This document shows, piece by piece, positions 25,901-32,727 of a DNA stretch of 64,000 nt. The notes beneath the pieces are model-generated. The model worked only from the letters and a program-made list of their open reading frames with translations, was not told the DNA's origin and searched no databases. Positions within the stretch are counted from its first letter, which is position 1. The number at the start of each line of letters is the position of its first letter. The stretch is from Bacteroidota bacterium (GTDB lineage Bacteria; Bacteroidota; Bacteroidia; Cytophagales; Cytophagaceae), in contig JAEVZS010000027.1 in assembly GCA_023392125.1 (NCBI GenBank), positions 62,001 through 126,000 of the forward strand, in the 5' to 3' direction. A program made the position numbers and the translations under genes.

Positions 25901-28247
25901 TTCCGAAGAAGATAAAAGAAAGAATGAACTGATATTTACGCTTACAACTACCGGCAACGGGACATGCAAGCCTGTTTCAACTGATCAGATTGTAACACTA
26001 ATCGCCGTTCCGTCTATCCGGATCGAACCCCTTGAAGAAATCTGCGCATCTGAAAACAGCATACAACTTAACGCTTCTGCAACGAATGCAAATGATGTAG
26101 TATGGACAGCAAACGGAACAGGATCGTTTGATAATATCAACGGATTGTCTCCGGTTTACAACTTAAGCAGTGACGACCAGCAGAGAAACGAATTAAGCTT
26201 CTCCGCTCAAACAGTCGGAAATACATACTGCGAAGCAAGAAATGCCACTGTCCGACTGACAATAGTACCGGTTCCGGAACTGTACATCAGTTCATCCGGA
26301 AGTGTGTGCTCTGATACTGAATTAATCGCTCTTTCCGCATATATCGAAGATAATACGATTCCTGTTCAATGGATTGCAAACGGAACCGGCAACTTCTTCC
26401 CTGATCCGAATCTGATTAATACCGGTTATATCCCTTCTCAGGATGATCGTCAGAAAGACTCACTTCTTTTTGAGCTTACCATAACAGGTGATCATGTATG
26501 CAGGAACACGTTTATTTCAAAAACAATCCACATTGCTCCTGCTCCCGTAGCCACTACGGCTCCTGTATCAACCTGCGATTATGCTATGGGCATTTCCCTC
26601 TCAGGCAGTGTACAGAATGCCGGCAATGGCCGATGGAGCAGTTCCGGAAGCGGGATTTTCTCCCCTACCGGATACTCGCTGAACACTCAATACTATCCTT
26701 CAACAGCAGATGCAGAAAAAAGAAGCATACAACTTTATTTTGTTAGTACAGACAATGGTATCTGCGGAGCTGACTCGGTGCAAACAGAAATACTTCTTAA
26801 CCCGCCACCAGTGGCGGATGCCGGAAGAGACCAGCGGATATGCGTAAATACACCGATGATTCTGTCTGGTAATGCCAATCCGCTGTATTCGTTCCAGTGG
26901 CGATCCGCAACAGGTCATGTACTTGCCAACGATTATCTGGTAAAAATCACTACCAATATAAATACCTTCTATACTTATACAGTTACAGATCCCCACGGAT
27001 GTCAGAATACGGATACAGTTCATGTGACAGTACTTACACCACCGACACTGAACCTTGAACCACATTACTGCTTCGTAAAGGATCTGGTACTTGACTCCAG
27101 ACCTCAAAGCATCAGTCCGATGATCGGAGACTTTCACTGGATGAAAAACAGCAATATCATACCAAACGAGCAATCTCCTCTTCTCTGGGTGACAGATAAA
27201 GGAGCTTATGTGGTAATATACAGCGATGGCAACTGCTCGGTAAAAGATCTCTCGGAAGTAACGGCTCCGCCTGCGCTGAGAACTTCAGGTAAAATAACCT
27301 GTGCCGGAGATTTAACTACCATCCGATCCGTAGGAGCCGGCCAGCTTAATTATACATGGATACAGCAAAATGGCGGGATATTAAATTCTACGACTTCCTC
27401 TGTCAATTATCTTGTTCCCAATGATACTTCAATGATCACAGTAATCGGAACCGATTCCAGAGGATGTATAACCAAAGACAGTGCATTTATAATCGGAACA
27501 CCAAGACCTCTTGTTGTCCTTTCCGATTCGGCAGTATGTCAGGGAGAAGAAGTTATTTTTGTTTCTACTCCGAAAAACTGGAATCTGATTGAAAAATATA
27601 CTCCTGAACTTGACTGGTATCATAAAAATACCCTCGTCAGTCAAACAGATTCTGTGCTTGCACGGGAAGCCGGAAGCTATATTGCCACCATACGCATCGG
27701 TGAATGTATTGCCAGAGACACGGCAACTCTGAGATATAACCCCAATCCGGAAGCCGGTCTTGAAAAAGAAAAGCGCTATTGCGAAGAAATTGATAAATAT
27801 ATTTCCATTGAATCCTACTCTAACGGCCTCACGTATCTGTGGACTCCGACCGGTGATACAACAAGGTCAATAATTGTACATGAACCTGGCACATATTATT
27901 TAAAAGTAAGCAACGAGTTTAACTGTATTGATACCGACAGTATTCTTGTCCGTGATATATGTCCGCCCCGCGTATTTGCCCCGACTGCAATTACTGTTAA
28001 CGGCGATACGCACAATGACCATTTTGAGATTTTCGGTAAATACTTTACTAACTTTACCCTTACAATCTTCAGCAGATGGGGCGAAGTAATATATTACAGT
28101 GAAGATCCTAACAAGGCCTGGGACGGGCATTACCGCGGTCAGCCAATGCCTATCGGTGTATATCCCTGGATCATTACCTATGAGGGTATTCATGAAGATT
28201 ACAAAGGCCCGTATATGATAGAAGGAAAAGTATCCGTAATCCGATAA
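16908..28247 (+). CDS. Giant T9SS-exported repeat surface protein (adhesin-like) with type B C-terminal sorting domain
   Basis: A 3,779-residue protein, roughly 400 kDa. Residues 1-26 are a signal peptide (LLKLLIVLPFSGLSFLSF). Residues about 30-464 form a unique N-terminal region with many beta strands and clustered cysteines (CIKWDSRNGLGERVSPDTRM resembles a sorting-type beta sandwich). Residues about 465-3300 hold 32 tandem repeats of about 88 residues with the pattern NAGPDQxIC, then WSGGxGxFxP, YIPSxxE and STGNGxC. Degenerate Ig/PKD-like modules follow to about 3680. The last about 95 residues (FAPTAITVNGDTHNDHF, TIFSRWGEVIYYS, WDGHYRGQPMPIGVYPW) are the type B T9SS sorting domain. The family role is cell-surface attachment or gliding, as with SprB. 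The adjacent PorP/SprF and PorE-like genes fit export and anchoring. The ligand is unknown. The reading frame is intact throughout. Confidence 0.93.
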   Translation: MKKHFNILLKLLIVLPFSGLSFLSFSEGTKELQPAASDYGFLQIYDLNTRTRPFATYDTPEEYRLNIRICNLGEKIYFGLHQSDNDVYFRLKDPGGNVVMGPTLIPSWGQQGFIPNHAAAVSGPSQLTGAGYFAFEHEATMTGDYYIEFNPRSPTNITPEKRVFNFVDFTVADVSGPTPVIKKGRLHSKNWDIQCMSDANPFRAEMFVYAKDSIVTALDFNNIMGFGFTVSANSRGCTITDDPIADRQSRYGNETFPEYMIFLNNPDPECFPSGDFGEITEPSTITGCDPDNRCINIYVSKAGAIDITLDLNNIPGYQAGTEDVLFQVDVVPGHNCIKWDSRNGLGERVSPDTRMEVIIDYFNGMTHLPLYDVEHHRDGYIVNLVRPFPPSGVVKPKLYWDDSRLDPRRGQALDPMVNLTGCELDGCHKWQNRGENGPYMETINTWWYANVIRDQISYVVQEVTVDANANTPLYEPNDTTVCISALPLNLNGEVTGAPGGIWSYGRGIFSSLTDLQGTYMPSESEIAARLATIVLTSTGNDGCPPVSDTMNIFIQPLPVVDPGEPFNVCVNNPVFSLTASVENATGVRWSGGEGQIFPNENALSITYEPSAGELNRGFVTLNIESTGNGLCEADKKDITITFTPAPLIDAGDPVEVCANNPEIELNGSIEGAEGGRWIGGNGTFVPGRDELAATYIPTQAEINAGGLQLYLESTGNGGCLGVSDTLRISFITGPIVNAGPDVKVCANTTIDLTGIVVGAPGAVWSGGAGTFLPNPQDPRASYIPSEGENIPGSTIVLKLTSTSSENCPDDEDELVITIGEGPQANAGPSMFICDNNPVANLSGSVSLATGGIWSGGQGNFIPNRTSLNVRYIPTESEIRSGIIPLLLTTTGNDTCGAAVDTIIILISSSPVVDAGQNQVICANNSEIQLNGSTSNATDYLWSGGQGIFLPNANTLNPRYIPSQNEIQSGYLRLRLQANQTSCNAVEDYLEIRFTQAPQAHTGPPAVVCENKPDAFVYSYVITATGGIWSGGQGKYSPSNTASHITYTPTAEEVRNGSVTLVLTTTGNGNCLEDKDSVEISFIPGPTVNAGPDQEICYNNPVINLAGVISGSGRGYWSGGQGGYFSPGNHLLNTSYIPSQHELNSGLITLYLTSQDNGNCNPVTDTINIRVIPAPAIEAGPDKVMCASGDPVTLSVNLSGANGVVWSGGLGTFNPDNGLTTRYTPSITEVRNGIVTLTATSTGNGPCKAVSDNVNVRIMEGPSVNAGPDQVICGAETNFFLSRGSYTNSSGIQWTTTGNGSFSPSNTVISPTYNITSEDKTRGYVNIILKSTGNSLCPEVSDTMQVSFTPVPSIDAGPNKTVCTNALPVNLYAEGTPAVWTGGQGRFSPSREVMNPEYHPSPAELSAGSVTLTSTTIPSGSCPAVSDQVTIRFEEGPSVSLGPDIVLCGNAGSIELSANYQNTGGVVWSSNGSGTFLPDKESARVTYLLSSGDKLNENIFFFANTSGNSICPGNKDTLKLTLTPEIKVNAGPDQTFCADIDEITLTGSVTNTSTITWSSLGSGQFRNSSSLNTSYIPSATDKNNGSVALILTTGATQQCPPVSDTVVFSFTPAPTINAGPDRSICESADSIQLNGHMTIATEAAWKTNGRGSFSPSNIGTSVQYYLSPEDRGLASIQFILETTSQGNCKPVSDTLIVQLQPEATVEAGDRIELCETNSFVEIRGSVSNATGMQWTTSGSGSFSNPNTLNTRYQPGALDYSNGSVLLTLESVDDQQICQAQKDYVEVIFIKSPTLEVSPVQHICINSPDISLSASSEASSGIIWTSSGNGIFNNTQNSLFATYYFSLADQNQPEIIFEAKVSGNADCPDIIKTTKAVFIPLPEPNAGPDITVCADTASIHLNASADNSTEGLWNTNGTGVFYPNRTVLNPQYTLSEQDIRKGTIRLVYTALSSGPCPSVADTMNIIITPATVSSAGSDMVVCASQHAIPLAGQVSYTSSGIWTTSGSGSFSPSADVLNATYIPSAADTTARKVVLTLSTTGNDLCKVHSDQLEINFTAVPEVKLGPDITICETAVSIPLKASVANAGGGRWSYSGTGRLSPDIAHPQPEYFISEADRARGEIRFIYTSTNNGLCPEHRDTMKVFLSPLPQIEAGPDLSICYDETGAPLSVSYTNASGIEWFSDGNGEFAPDRYTPSAVYIPSANDKNSGLVNIRVASLSDGLCPATEDQLKLTITPAPLVNAGPDQLVCEDSEGIKLSGAVQHAGGAIWITSGSGVFSPDASSLNAIYYQSKDDIEAGGITLTLLTTDNNNCFAVRDSMLIRFDPLPKLDVGPDLFICEDVVSFPLQAVTENATGVLWQVLEGNGTFNPSSALVSTSYEPSIDDKTRSYVTFMATATGTGKCNSPSDHIRITFSPLPAVDAGPDKSICVTDLPIRLEGSGTYGQWTGGNGTYSPGPTTLRAEYHPTAAEIAAGTLELHLESLDHGTCPPTHSSVVFTILQGPQISALAPGDICSSENSISLSANILNAGSMIWNSSGTGTFSNNQQSNTTYTLSALDKVSGSLTFTARTIQDNLCAPVSIQVQTNIHIAPFADAGYDLSGCEDRSSYPLTASVQHATSLQWTGGTGTFTGSSSAATIYTPSGSDKSTGIVTLYIEASGNSLCPPARDSVKIRFVNPPAASIENPDPLCTDQEYIELKSTVNGAGGGIWSSSGTGTFSPGPANLNPRYYLSLTDKIQNQILFTLTTTGNNACGPVSAHAPVELVPSPVINAITTPPAVCEDNTAIPLEATILHATGVNWSTSGSGQFTPDAGSLTPVYRPTLQEINQGAVSLRVVTTGHHNSCAPSVRTIVIPISPSPTAQVNAGQDQELCIDIEEVHLNGQITISKTAEWKSSGDGIFTPSNTYLSAKYIPGPADRSNGMVLISLTTTDNGICAPASDTMQVTFTPAPAVSLGPDDTVCVETFRINLSGSVDIATGGRWSSNGSGYFAPAATSLSTAYIPSEEDKRKNELIFTLTTTGNGTCKPVSTDQIVTLIAVPSIRIEPLEEICASENSIQLNASATNANDVVWTANGTGSFDNINGLSPVYNLSSDDQQRNELSFSAQTVGNTYCEARNATVRLTIVPVPELYISSSGSVCSDTELIALSAYIEDNTIPVQWIANGTGNFFPDPNLINTGYIPSQDDRQKDSLLFELTITGDHVCRNTFISKTIHIAPAPVATTAPVSTCDYAMGISLSGSVQNAGNGRWSSSGSGIFSPTGYSLNTQYYPSTADAEKRSIQLYFVSTDNGICGADSVQTEILLNPPPVADAGRDQRICVNTPMILSGNANPLYSFQWRSATGHVLANDYLVKITTNINTFYTYTVTDPHGCQNTDTVHVTVLTPPTLNLEPHYCFVKDLVLDSRPQSISPMIGDFHWMKNSNIIPNEQSPLLWVTDKGAYVVIYSDGNCSVKDLSEVTAPPALRTSGKITCAGDLTTIRSVGAGQLNYTWIQQNGGILNSTTSSVNYLVPNDTSMITVIGTDSRGCITKDSAFIIGTPRPLVVLSDSAVCQGEEVIFVSTPKNWNLIEKYTPELDWYHKNTLVSQTDSVLAREAGSYIATIRIGECIARDTATLRYNPNPEAGLEKEKRYCEEIDKYISIESYSNGLTYLWTPTGDTTRSIIVHEPGTYYLKVSNEFNCIDTDSILVRDICPPRVFAPTAITVNGDTHNDHFEIFGKYFTNFTLTIFSRWGEVIYYSEDPNKAWDGHYRGQPMPIGVYPWIITYEGIHEDYKGPYMIEGKVSVIR
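18300..26810 (+). repeat. 32 tandem ~266-bp coding repeats within the giant surface protein
   Basis: I counted 32 units by their xGPDxxxC starts, from about 18300 to 26810, averaging about 266 bp (88-89 residues). Each has one Cys near position 9-11 and one near position 70. Units 1-9, 11, 23 and 25 carry the compact centre W(S/T)GGxGxF (unit 1 in degenerate form); most others have the longer WxxxGxGxF. Units are diverged at the DNA level rather than near-identical, so expansion is probably old. This is a protein repeat, not a CRISPR or mobile array. Confidence 0.9.
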
Positions 28248-28256
28248 ACTCAGAAT

Positions 28257-28517
28257 ATGTATAAAGCAGTCTTCCTTTGTTTAATAATATTGAGTCAGCT
28301 TACGGCTTATACACAGTCACTGGATGAAGGGAAGAATAAAAATGACCGGAATTTTCATGCAAAGGAAGCCAATAAGGTAATTGAAACCAGAGGAAGCCGT
28401 GTGAAAGCAAATTCGAAAAAGCAGCAGAAGAATAAAGCCGAAGAACAAAAGCAATTGAGAAAAAAGAAAAAGACACGCAGAAAATCTACAAAAAGCGGCA
28501 ACTTCGGATTTTATTAA
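28257..28517 (+). CDS. Small secreted Lys-rich protein next to the giant surface-protein gene
   Basis: The 86-residue product has a clear signal peptide (VFLCLIILSQLTAYTQS, cleavage probably after about residue 20). The mature chain is almost entirely charged, with basic runs such as KKQQKNKAEEQKQLRKKKKT and a closing GNFGFY. It starts nine bases after the giant gene's stop codon, so the two are very likely co-transcribed. It may be a soluble helper or polyanion-binding partner of the adhesin; no family is recognised and the function is guesswork. Low complexity makes homology hard to judge. Confidence 0.6.
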   Translation: MYKAVFLCLIILSQLTAYTQSLDEGKNKNDRNFHAKEANKVIETRGSRVKANSKKQQKNKAEEQKQLRKKKKTRRKSTKSGNFGFY

Positions 28518-28762
28518 TATACAAGGAAAAAGTTCCTGCGTGATAGTTCCTGACTATTGGAAACACAACTAATGCGCCGGAGCTATCCCTCTTTGCAATC
28601 CCGCCTATCCGGGCAAAAAGTTGTTTGGTCTATATAAATAACTCCTGCCTGCCCTGCTTCATTTAAACATAAGACGGACTCAACAGAAGAAACAGCACTC
28701 ACGGGATTATTGCTACATCCCCATCCCCGAAAAGATAAAAAATAACCGTGCCTTTATTCGGG

Positions 28763-29791
28763 CTAAAAATCGGGACAGGGTAGTCGCTTCATGGACTTTT
28801 TCCGCTTGGGAAAACTGTCATGCACATACACTATATGAAGCTCATGCGCCCCTCCCGTTCTGGCACGACTAAGCCTTGAAACAGTAAAGTCGTAACTATA
28901 GCTGACAATCCATGACTGAATTTTGTAACCGAGAATCACTACCATCGATTCGTTGTTTCTAAGCTCATTGCTATAATCTTTGATCAACGGAAGTCCGCGG
29001 TACCAAAACCCAAGGAGATATTGCTCATATGCTCCGTAAAGTCCGAAATCTACCTGATCCGATTTGCCCTGAAACTTATAATGAACCGTAGGAGTGATGC
29101 TAATCTCCAAATGTTCCTGTGTTACAGTCGATTTTCGCCTTTCTGAATGTCCCAATACAAACTTATATCCACCCACCCATGTATATTTAACAGGAAGACG
29201 ACTTATATCTTCGAGCAGGCTCTGGTTGGGACTATTCATATGATGCGCTGAGATTCCAAACCATAACCGGTTCGTATACACAATACCCCCGGAAGATACA
29301 TCGGCAAAAAACTTGGTCGGATTGTGCCTGGCATCATAGCTGATTCCGCCCGTCGGACCATTGTTGCTCAACTGATCGGGAAACAACTGATTGGCGTAAT
29401 TAAACGTTCTGGAAAACAGGCCCAGCTGCAAACCGGCCCTCACCGTAACAGCCTCACTAACGTGTAGCTCATATGAATACTGAAAGTCGACCTCTGTTGA
29501 CTTCAGGTCACTACCACCCTGCCAGTCCTGAATCAACATCAGCCCAAAACCGCTGTTATATTTATTCCAGTAAGTATCGAAAGTAAACTTTGATGTGATG
29601 TAATTCGCATCCAGATAAGGCCATTGCAAACGCTGATGTAGGGTAAACCGTTTTTTGTGTGCGCTTCCGGCAAAGGCCGGATTCAGGTATAAGCCGGCAG
29701 CATAAAACTGAGAAAACTGAATATCCTGACCAAGAACATTTACAATGTTTATAAAGCTAAGAATCAATACAACAAGGCCTTTATTAAACAT
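28763..29791 (-). CDS. PorP/SprF-family T9SS-associated outer-membrane protein, copy 1
   Basis: The 342-residue protein begins with a signal peptide (LVVLILSFINIVNVLGQ) followed by the family hallmark DIQFSQFYAAGLYLNPAFAGS. The remainder alternates polar and hydrophobic residues as in a 12- to 14-strand outer-membrane barrel, and the end carries the conserved KRLPCPDF. PorP/SprF proteins work with type IX secretion of proteins that carry type B sorting domains, such as SprB in Flavobacterium. It is the second of two tandem paralogues on the minus strand, facing the giant gene, which supports a dedicated partner role. That pairing is inferred from location. Confidence 0.9.
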   Translation of the reverse strand: MFNKGLVVLILSFINIVNVLGQDIQFSQFYAAGLYLNPAFAGSAHKKRFTLHQRLQWPYLDANYITSKFTFDTYWNKYNSGFGLMLIQDWQGGSDLKSTEVDFQYSYELHVSEAVTVRAGLQLGLFSRTFNYANQLFPDQLSNNGPTGGISYDARHNPTKFFADVSSGGIVYTNRLWFGISAHHMNSPNQSLLEDISRLPVKYTWVGGYKFVLGHSERRKSTVTQEHLEISITPTVHYKFQGKSDQVDFGLYGAYEQYLLGFWYRGLPLIKDYSNELRNNESMVVILGYKIQSWIVSYSYDFTVSRLSRARTGGAHELHIVYVHDSFPKRKKSMKRLPCPDF

Positions 29792-29869
29792 TTATATAAA
29801 TGTTTTTCATGTAAAAACCACTAAAAATACTAATTTAAATTAACTTTTTACACCAAAATTCAACATCTT

Positions 29870-30910
29870 TTAATGCCCGTAGAATGTCGGACAAGGCAGA
29901 CGTTTGAGCGTTTTGTTTGACTTTGAGCGCTTCTGCACGTACGTTATATTTATCTCATGGGCCCCTCTTGTCGATGCAGGACGCAAACGGCTCAAGGTAA
30001 AATCATAGCTGTAAGAAATACTAAAATTCCGATACATCCACCCGATCATTCCGACCAGTGATTCATTATTATGAAGATCCGAGTTATACTTCTTAAACGG
30101 AATACCCCTGTACCATATCCCCGTAAGCAGCTGCTCATAAATAACATATGTTCCTATATCCATCTGATCGGCCTTCCCCTGCATTTTGTAATGCAGAACC
30201 GGAGTAATGCTAAACTCTTCTTTTACATTAAGGTATGCCATATTGTGGCTTTTGGAAAGATTAAACTTATACCCTATTGCAGTGGAAAATTTAATTGGCA
30301 GCCTGGCAACATCACCCAATGCCGAATAATTGGGCATGTTCAGATGATTGCCTGCGATAGAAAACCAAAACTGGTCTGAATACAAAACACCACCCGCTCC
30401 TACATCCGGATAAAGTTTGTTCTGGTTTGCCCAGTCATAATCATTGTACCATTGATGCATTCCATTATCATTAAACTGATGGGGAAAACGCAGTGACGCA
30501 TAGTTTCCGTTTCGTGATGCCATACCGAGCTGCAAACCCGGGCGCACGCTTAGCTTTTTACTGATAGGCAACTCATACGCGTATTGCAAATGGACTTCGG
30601 TAGACGTAATATTGTTAGAACCCAGATAGTCATGAAAAACCATTACCCCGAAACCACTTCTGTATTTCTGAGAGAAAAAGTCAGCCGAGAAATAGGAAGT
30701 AATATATTTTGCATCCAGTCTCGGCCATTGTAATCTCTGGTGAAACATATATCTGGGTGCATGAGCTGATCCGGCAAACCCTGGATTTAAATAAGTCTGC
30801 GCAGCATAAAACTGTGAAAATTGCACATCCTGCCCCAATGCAACCAAACCTGAAAAAATCAGTACAATAACAGAAGTTAACCCTTTTTTATGCTTAGAAA
30901 ACATATTCAT
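29870..30910 (-). CDS. PorP/SprF-family T9SS-associated outer-membrane protein, copy 2
   Basis: A 346-residue paralogue of the preceding copy, with signal peptide (LTSVIVLIFSGLVALGQ), then DVQFSQFYAAQTYLNPGFAGS, the same barrel-like strand pattern, and the terminal motif LKRLPCPTFYGH. It is transcribed first, 78 bases upstream of the other copy, and is divergent from the PorE-like gene. The two copies differ widely in the middle, so they are old duplicates that could serve different cargo or form a mixed complex. Which one serves the giant protein cannot be told from sequence. Confidence 0.9.
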   Translation of the reverse strand: MNMFSKHKKGLTSVIVLIFSGLVALGQDVQFSQFYAAQTYLNPGFAGSAHAPRYMFHQRLQWPRLDAKYITSYFSADFFSQKYRSGFGVMVFHDYLGSNNITSTEVHLQYAYELPISKKLSVRPGLQLGMASRNGNYASLRFPHQFNDNGMHQWYNDYDWANQNKLYPDVGAGGVLYSDQFWFSIAGNHLNMPNYSALGDVARLPIKFSTAIGYKFNLSKSHNMAYLNVKEEFSITPVLHYKMQGKADQMDIGTYVIYEQLLTGIWYRGIPFKKYNSDLHNNESLVGMIGWMYRNFSISYSYDFTLSRLRPASTRGAHEINITYVQKRSKSNKTLKRLPCPTFYGH

Positions 30911-31025
30911 TCACCTTCAATAATTTACAATATTGGTAGTATATCGACCCTCCCTATTTACGATAAATTATAAAAATGGATATGAAAATCGCATAAATAA
31001 TTCGTTTTTTTAATTCCTAAAAATT

Positions 31026-31033
31026 TATATTTG
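31026..31033 (+). promoter_or_regulatory. Candidate -7 promoter box for the PorE-like gene
   Basis: TATATTTG matches TAnnTTTG exactly and lies 25 bases before the ATG at 31058. A T-rich -33 region sits near 31003-31010. The implied leader is short, about 18 bases. The match also argues against a TTG start at 31031, since the two would overlap. Confidence 0.5.
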
Positions 31034-31057
31034 ACAGACCAATTTGCCTCTTTATCC

Positions 31058-32677
31058 ATGAAATCACTTAGTTTATTGCTCCTTGTATTCTTCATCACAC
31101 TTAATCTCAACTGCCGTGCGCAATCAAAAAGCGATCGACTGTACAAAGAGAAAATCGCCCAGGAAACCCTAAACAGCGGCCAGTTTCGGAAAGCGCTCAA
31201 TTTGTATCTGGAACTGGATAGTCTGAATCAGCAGGCATCCTATAATTATGAAATCGGATTATGTTATATAAATCTCCAGGATAATAACAAAGCTCTTCCC
31301 TATCTGCTAAAATGTCTGGAAAAACCGGACAGCTACCCGGACGCGCTCTATTTTTATACCGGAAAAGCCTACCATCTGTCCCATATGATGGACTCTGCTA
31401 TCACCAACTATCAGCACTTCAAAAACAAATTCAAAGAAGGCAAAAACAAGCGTTTCCTTGATAAAAACAGAGGTATACTGGAGCAGGTAGACCGGGAAAT
31501 CGAGATGTGTGAGTACGGGAAAGTACTCATGATTAATGCCAAAAATATCAAGATAAAAAACCTCGGAGCCACTATAAACTCTCCGTATCCTGATTATGGC
31601 GTGGTTATATCCGCAGATGAAAGAGAGATTTTCTTTACTTCAACCAGACCAGGAACAACAGGCGGACATATTGATGCAAGCGACGGCCTGGGATTATACT
31701 TTGAAGATATATACTATACTCAAAAAACCGGAGATGGCTGGAGTGAGCCCAAAAACCTGGGGTCTCCTGTCAATACCAACGGCAATGATGCCAGCATATC
31801 ACTGAGCGCTGACGGACAGAAGCTACTGATTTACCGTTCTGAAAGAAGCAACCTGCTGTCCAAAAGCTCCGGCAACCTTTACATAACCACCTTAAAAGGA
31901 AATGAATGGTCGGTTCCTGAAAAGCTGCCTGATATTATCAATGGCAAAGGACGTGTCACGGGAGCAAGTCTGTCGGCAGATGAACGCATATTATATTTTT
32001 CCAGCGACAGAGAAGGCGGCTACGGCGGAATGGATATATACAGAGTCCGAAAGCTCCCAAACGGAGAGTGGGCCATGCCTCAAAATCTCGGTCCGGAGAT
32101 CAATACACCTTACGATGAGGATTCACCATTTATTCACCCTGACGGAAAAACCCTTTATTTTAGTTCAAACGGCCTGAAAACCATGGGGGGATTTGATGTT
32201 TTCGTCAGCAAATTAAATGAAGATCAGAATGCCTGGAGCAAACCGGAAAACGTAGGTTATCCAATCAGTACTGCCCACGATGATATTCACCTTGCCTGGT
32301 CTGCAGACGGTAAAAAAGTATACTTTTCCTCTTACCGCACCGATGGGTACGGAGACAAGGACATATATTACGCTGAAATGGAAAAAGAAGAGGCTAACCT
32401 GGTTGTCTTAAAGGGTACAGTAACTGATTCCTCAAGTAAAATTCCAATGGAAGCCCAAATCACCGTTAAAGACCTTAATACAAATGAAATAATCGGAGTT
32501 TTTAATTCCAATAGCGAATCCGGACGATACCTGGTAGTTTTACAGGAAGGCAAAAATTATGTATTTTCCATAGCAGCTGAAAACTATATTGAATGTTCTG
32601 AAATAATTAATGTACCCCAGCTCGGCGGCTTTGAAGTAATAGACAAAAACATTCAGCTTTGTACCAAGCCTAAATAA
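31058..32677 (+). CDS. PorE-like protein: TPR, PD40 beta-propeller and carboxypeptidase-regulatory-like domain, no OmpA domain
   Basis: From the ATG at 31058 the product has 539 residues. A signal peptide (SLLLLVFFITLNLNCRAQ) is followed by TPR-like helices (about 25-135), then five PD40 propeller motifs (ISADEREIFFTSTR, LSADGQKLLIYRS, LSADERILYFSSDREGG, HPDGKTLYFSSNG, SADGKKVYFSSYRTDG), and a C-terminal carboxypeptidase-regulatory-like beta domain (about 447-539, VVLKGTVTDSSSKIPMEA). This is the order found in the T9SS peptidoglycan-linking protein PorE, but the OmpA-C peptidoglycan-binding domain that should follow is missing. It could instead ride on another protein or on the adhesin. It diverges from the porP/sprF pair. 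Confidence 0.85.
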   Translation: MKSLSLLLLVFFITLNLNCRAQSKSDRLYKEKIAQETLNSGQFRKALNLYLELDSLNQQASYNYEIGLCYINLQDNNKALPYLLKCLEKPDSYPDALYFYTGKAYHLSHMMDSAITNYQHFKNKFKEGKNKRFLDKNRGILEQVDREIEMCEYGKVLMINAKNIKIKNLGATINSPYPDYGVVISADEREIFFTSTRPGTTGGHIDASDGLGLYFEDIYYTQKTGDGWSEPKNLGSPVNTNGNDASISLSADGQKLLIYRSERSNLLSKSSGNLYITTLKGNEWSVPEKLPDIINGKGRVTGASLSADERILYFSSDREGGYGGMDIYRVRKLPNGEWAMPQNLGPEINTPYDEDSPFIHPDGKTLYFSSNGLKTMGGFDVFVSKLNEDQNAWSKPENVGYPISTAHDDIHLAWSADGKKVYFSSYRTDGYGDKDIYYAEMEKEEANLVVLKGTVTDSSSKIPMEAQITVKDLNTNEIIGVFNSNSESGRYLVVLQEGKNYVFSIAAENYIECSEIINVPQLGGFEVIDKNIQLCTKPK

Positions 32678-32687
32678 TAGGCCGTTT

Positions 32688-32727
32688 ATCTGTATGAGTC
32701 TTGGATAAAGCAAAGGCTCATACAGAT
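32688..32727. terminator. Hairpin in the PorE-like / trmH convergent junction
   Basis: ATCTGTATGAG (32688-32698) and CTCATACAGAT (32717-32727) form a perfect 11-bp stem with an 18-base loop. It overlaps the stop codon of the methyltransferase gene and sits 11 bases after the PorE-like stop. No T tract follows on either strand, so termination from both sides is plausible but not certain. Confidence 0.5.

Noticed and set aside
18300..26810. Regular ~266-bp periodicity considered as a CRISPR or satellite array
   Set aside because: The unit encodes an in-frame protein repeat with conserved residues; the DNA repeats are diverged and far too long for CRISPR repeats.
26700..27173. A 157-codon minus-strand frame within the giant gene
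   Set aside because: Such frames recur throughout the giant gene opposite its coding repeats and reflect base composition, not extra genes.
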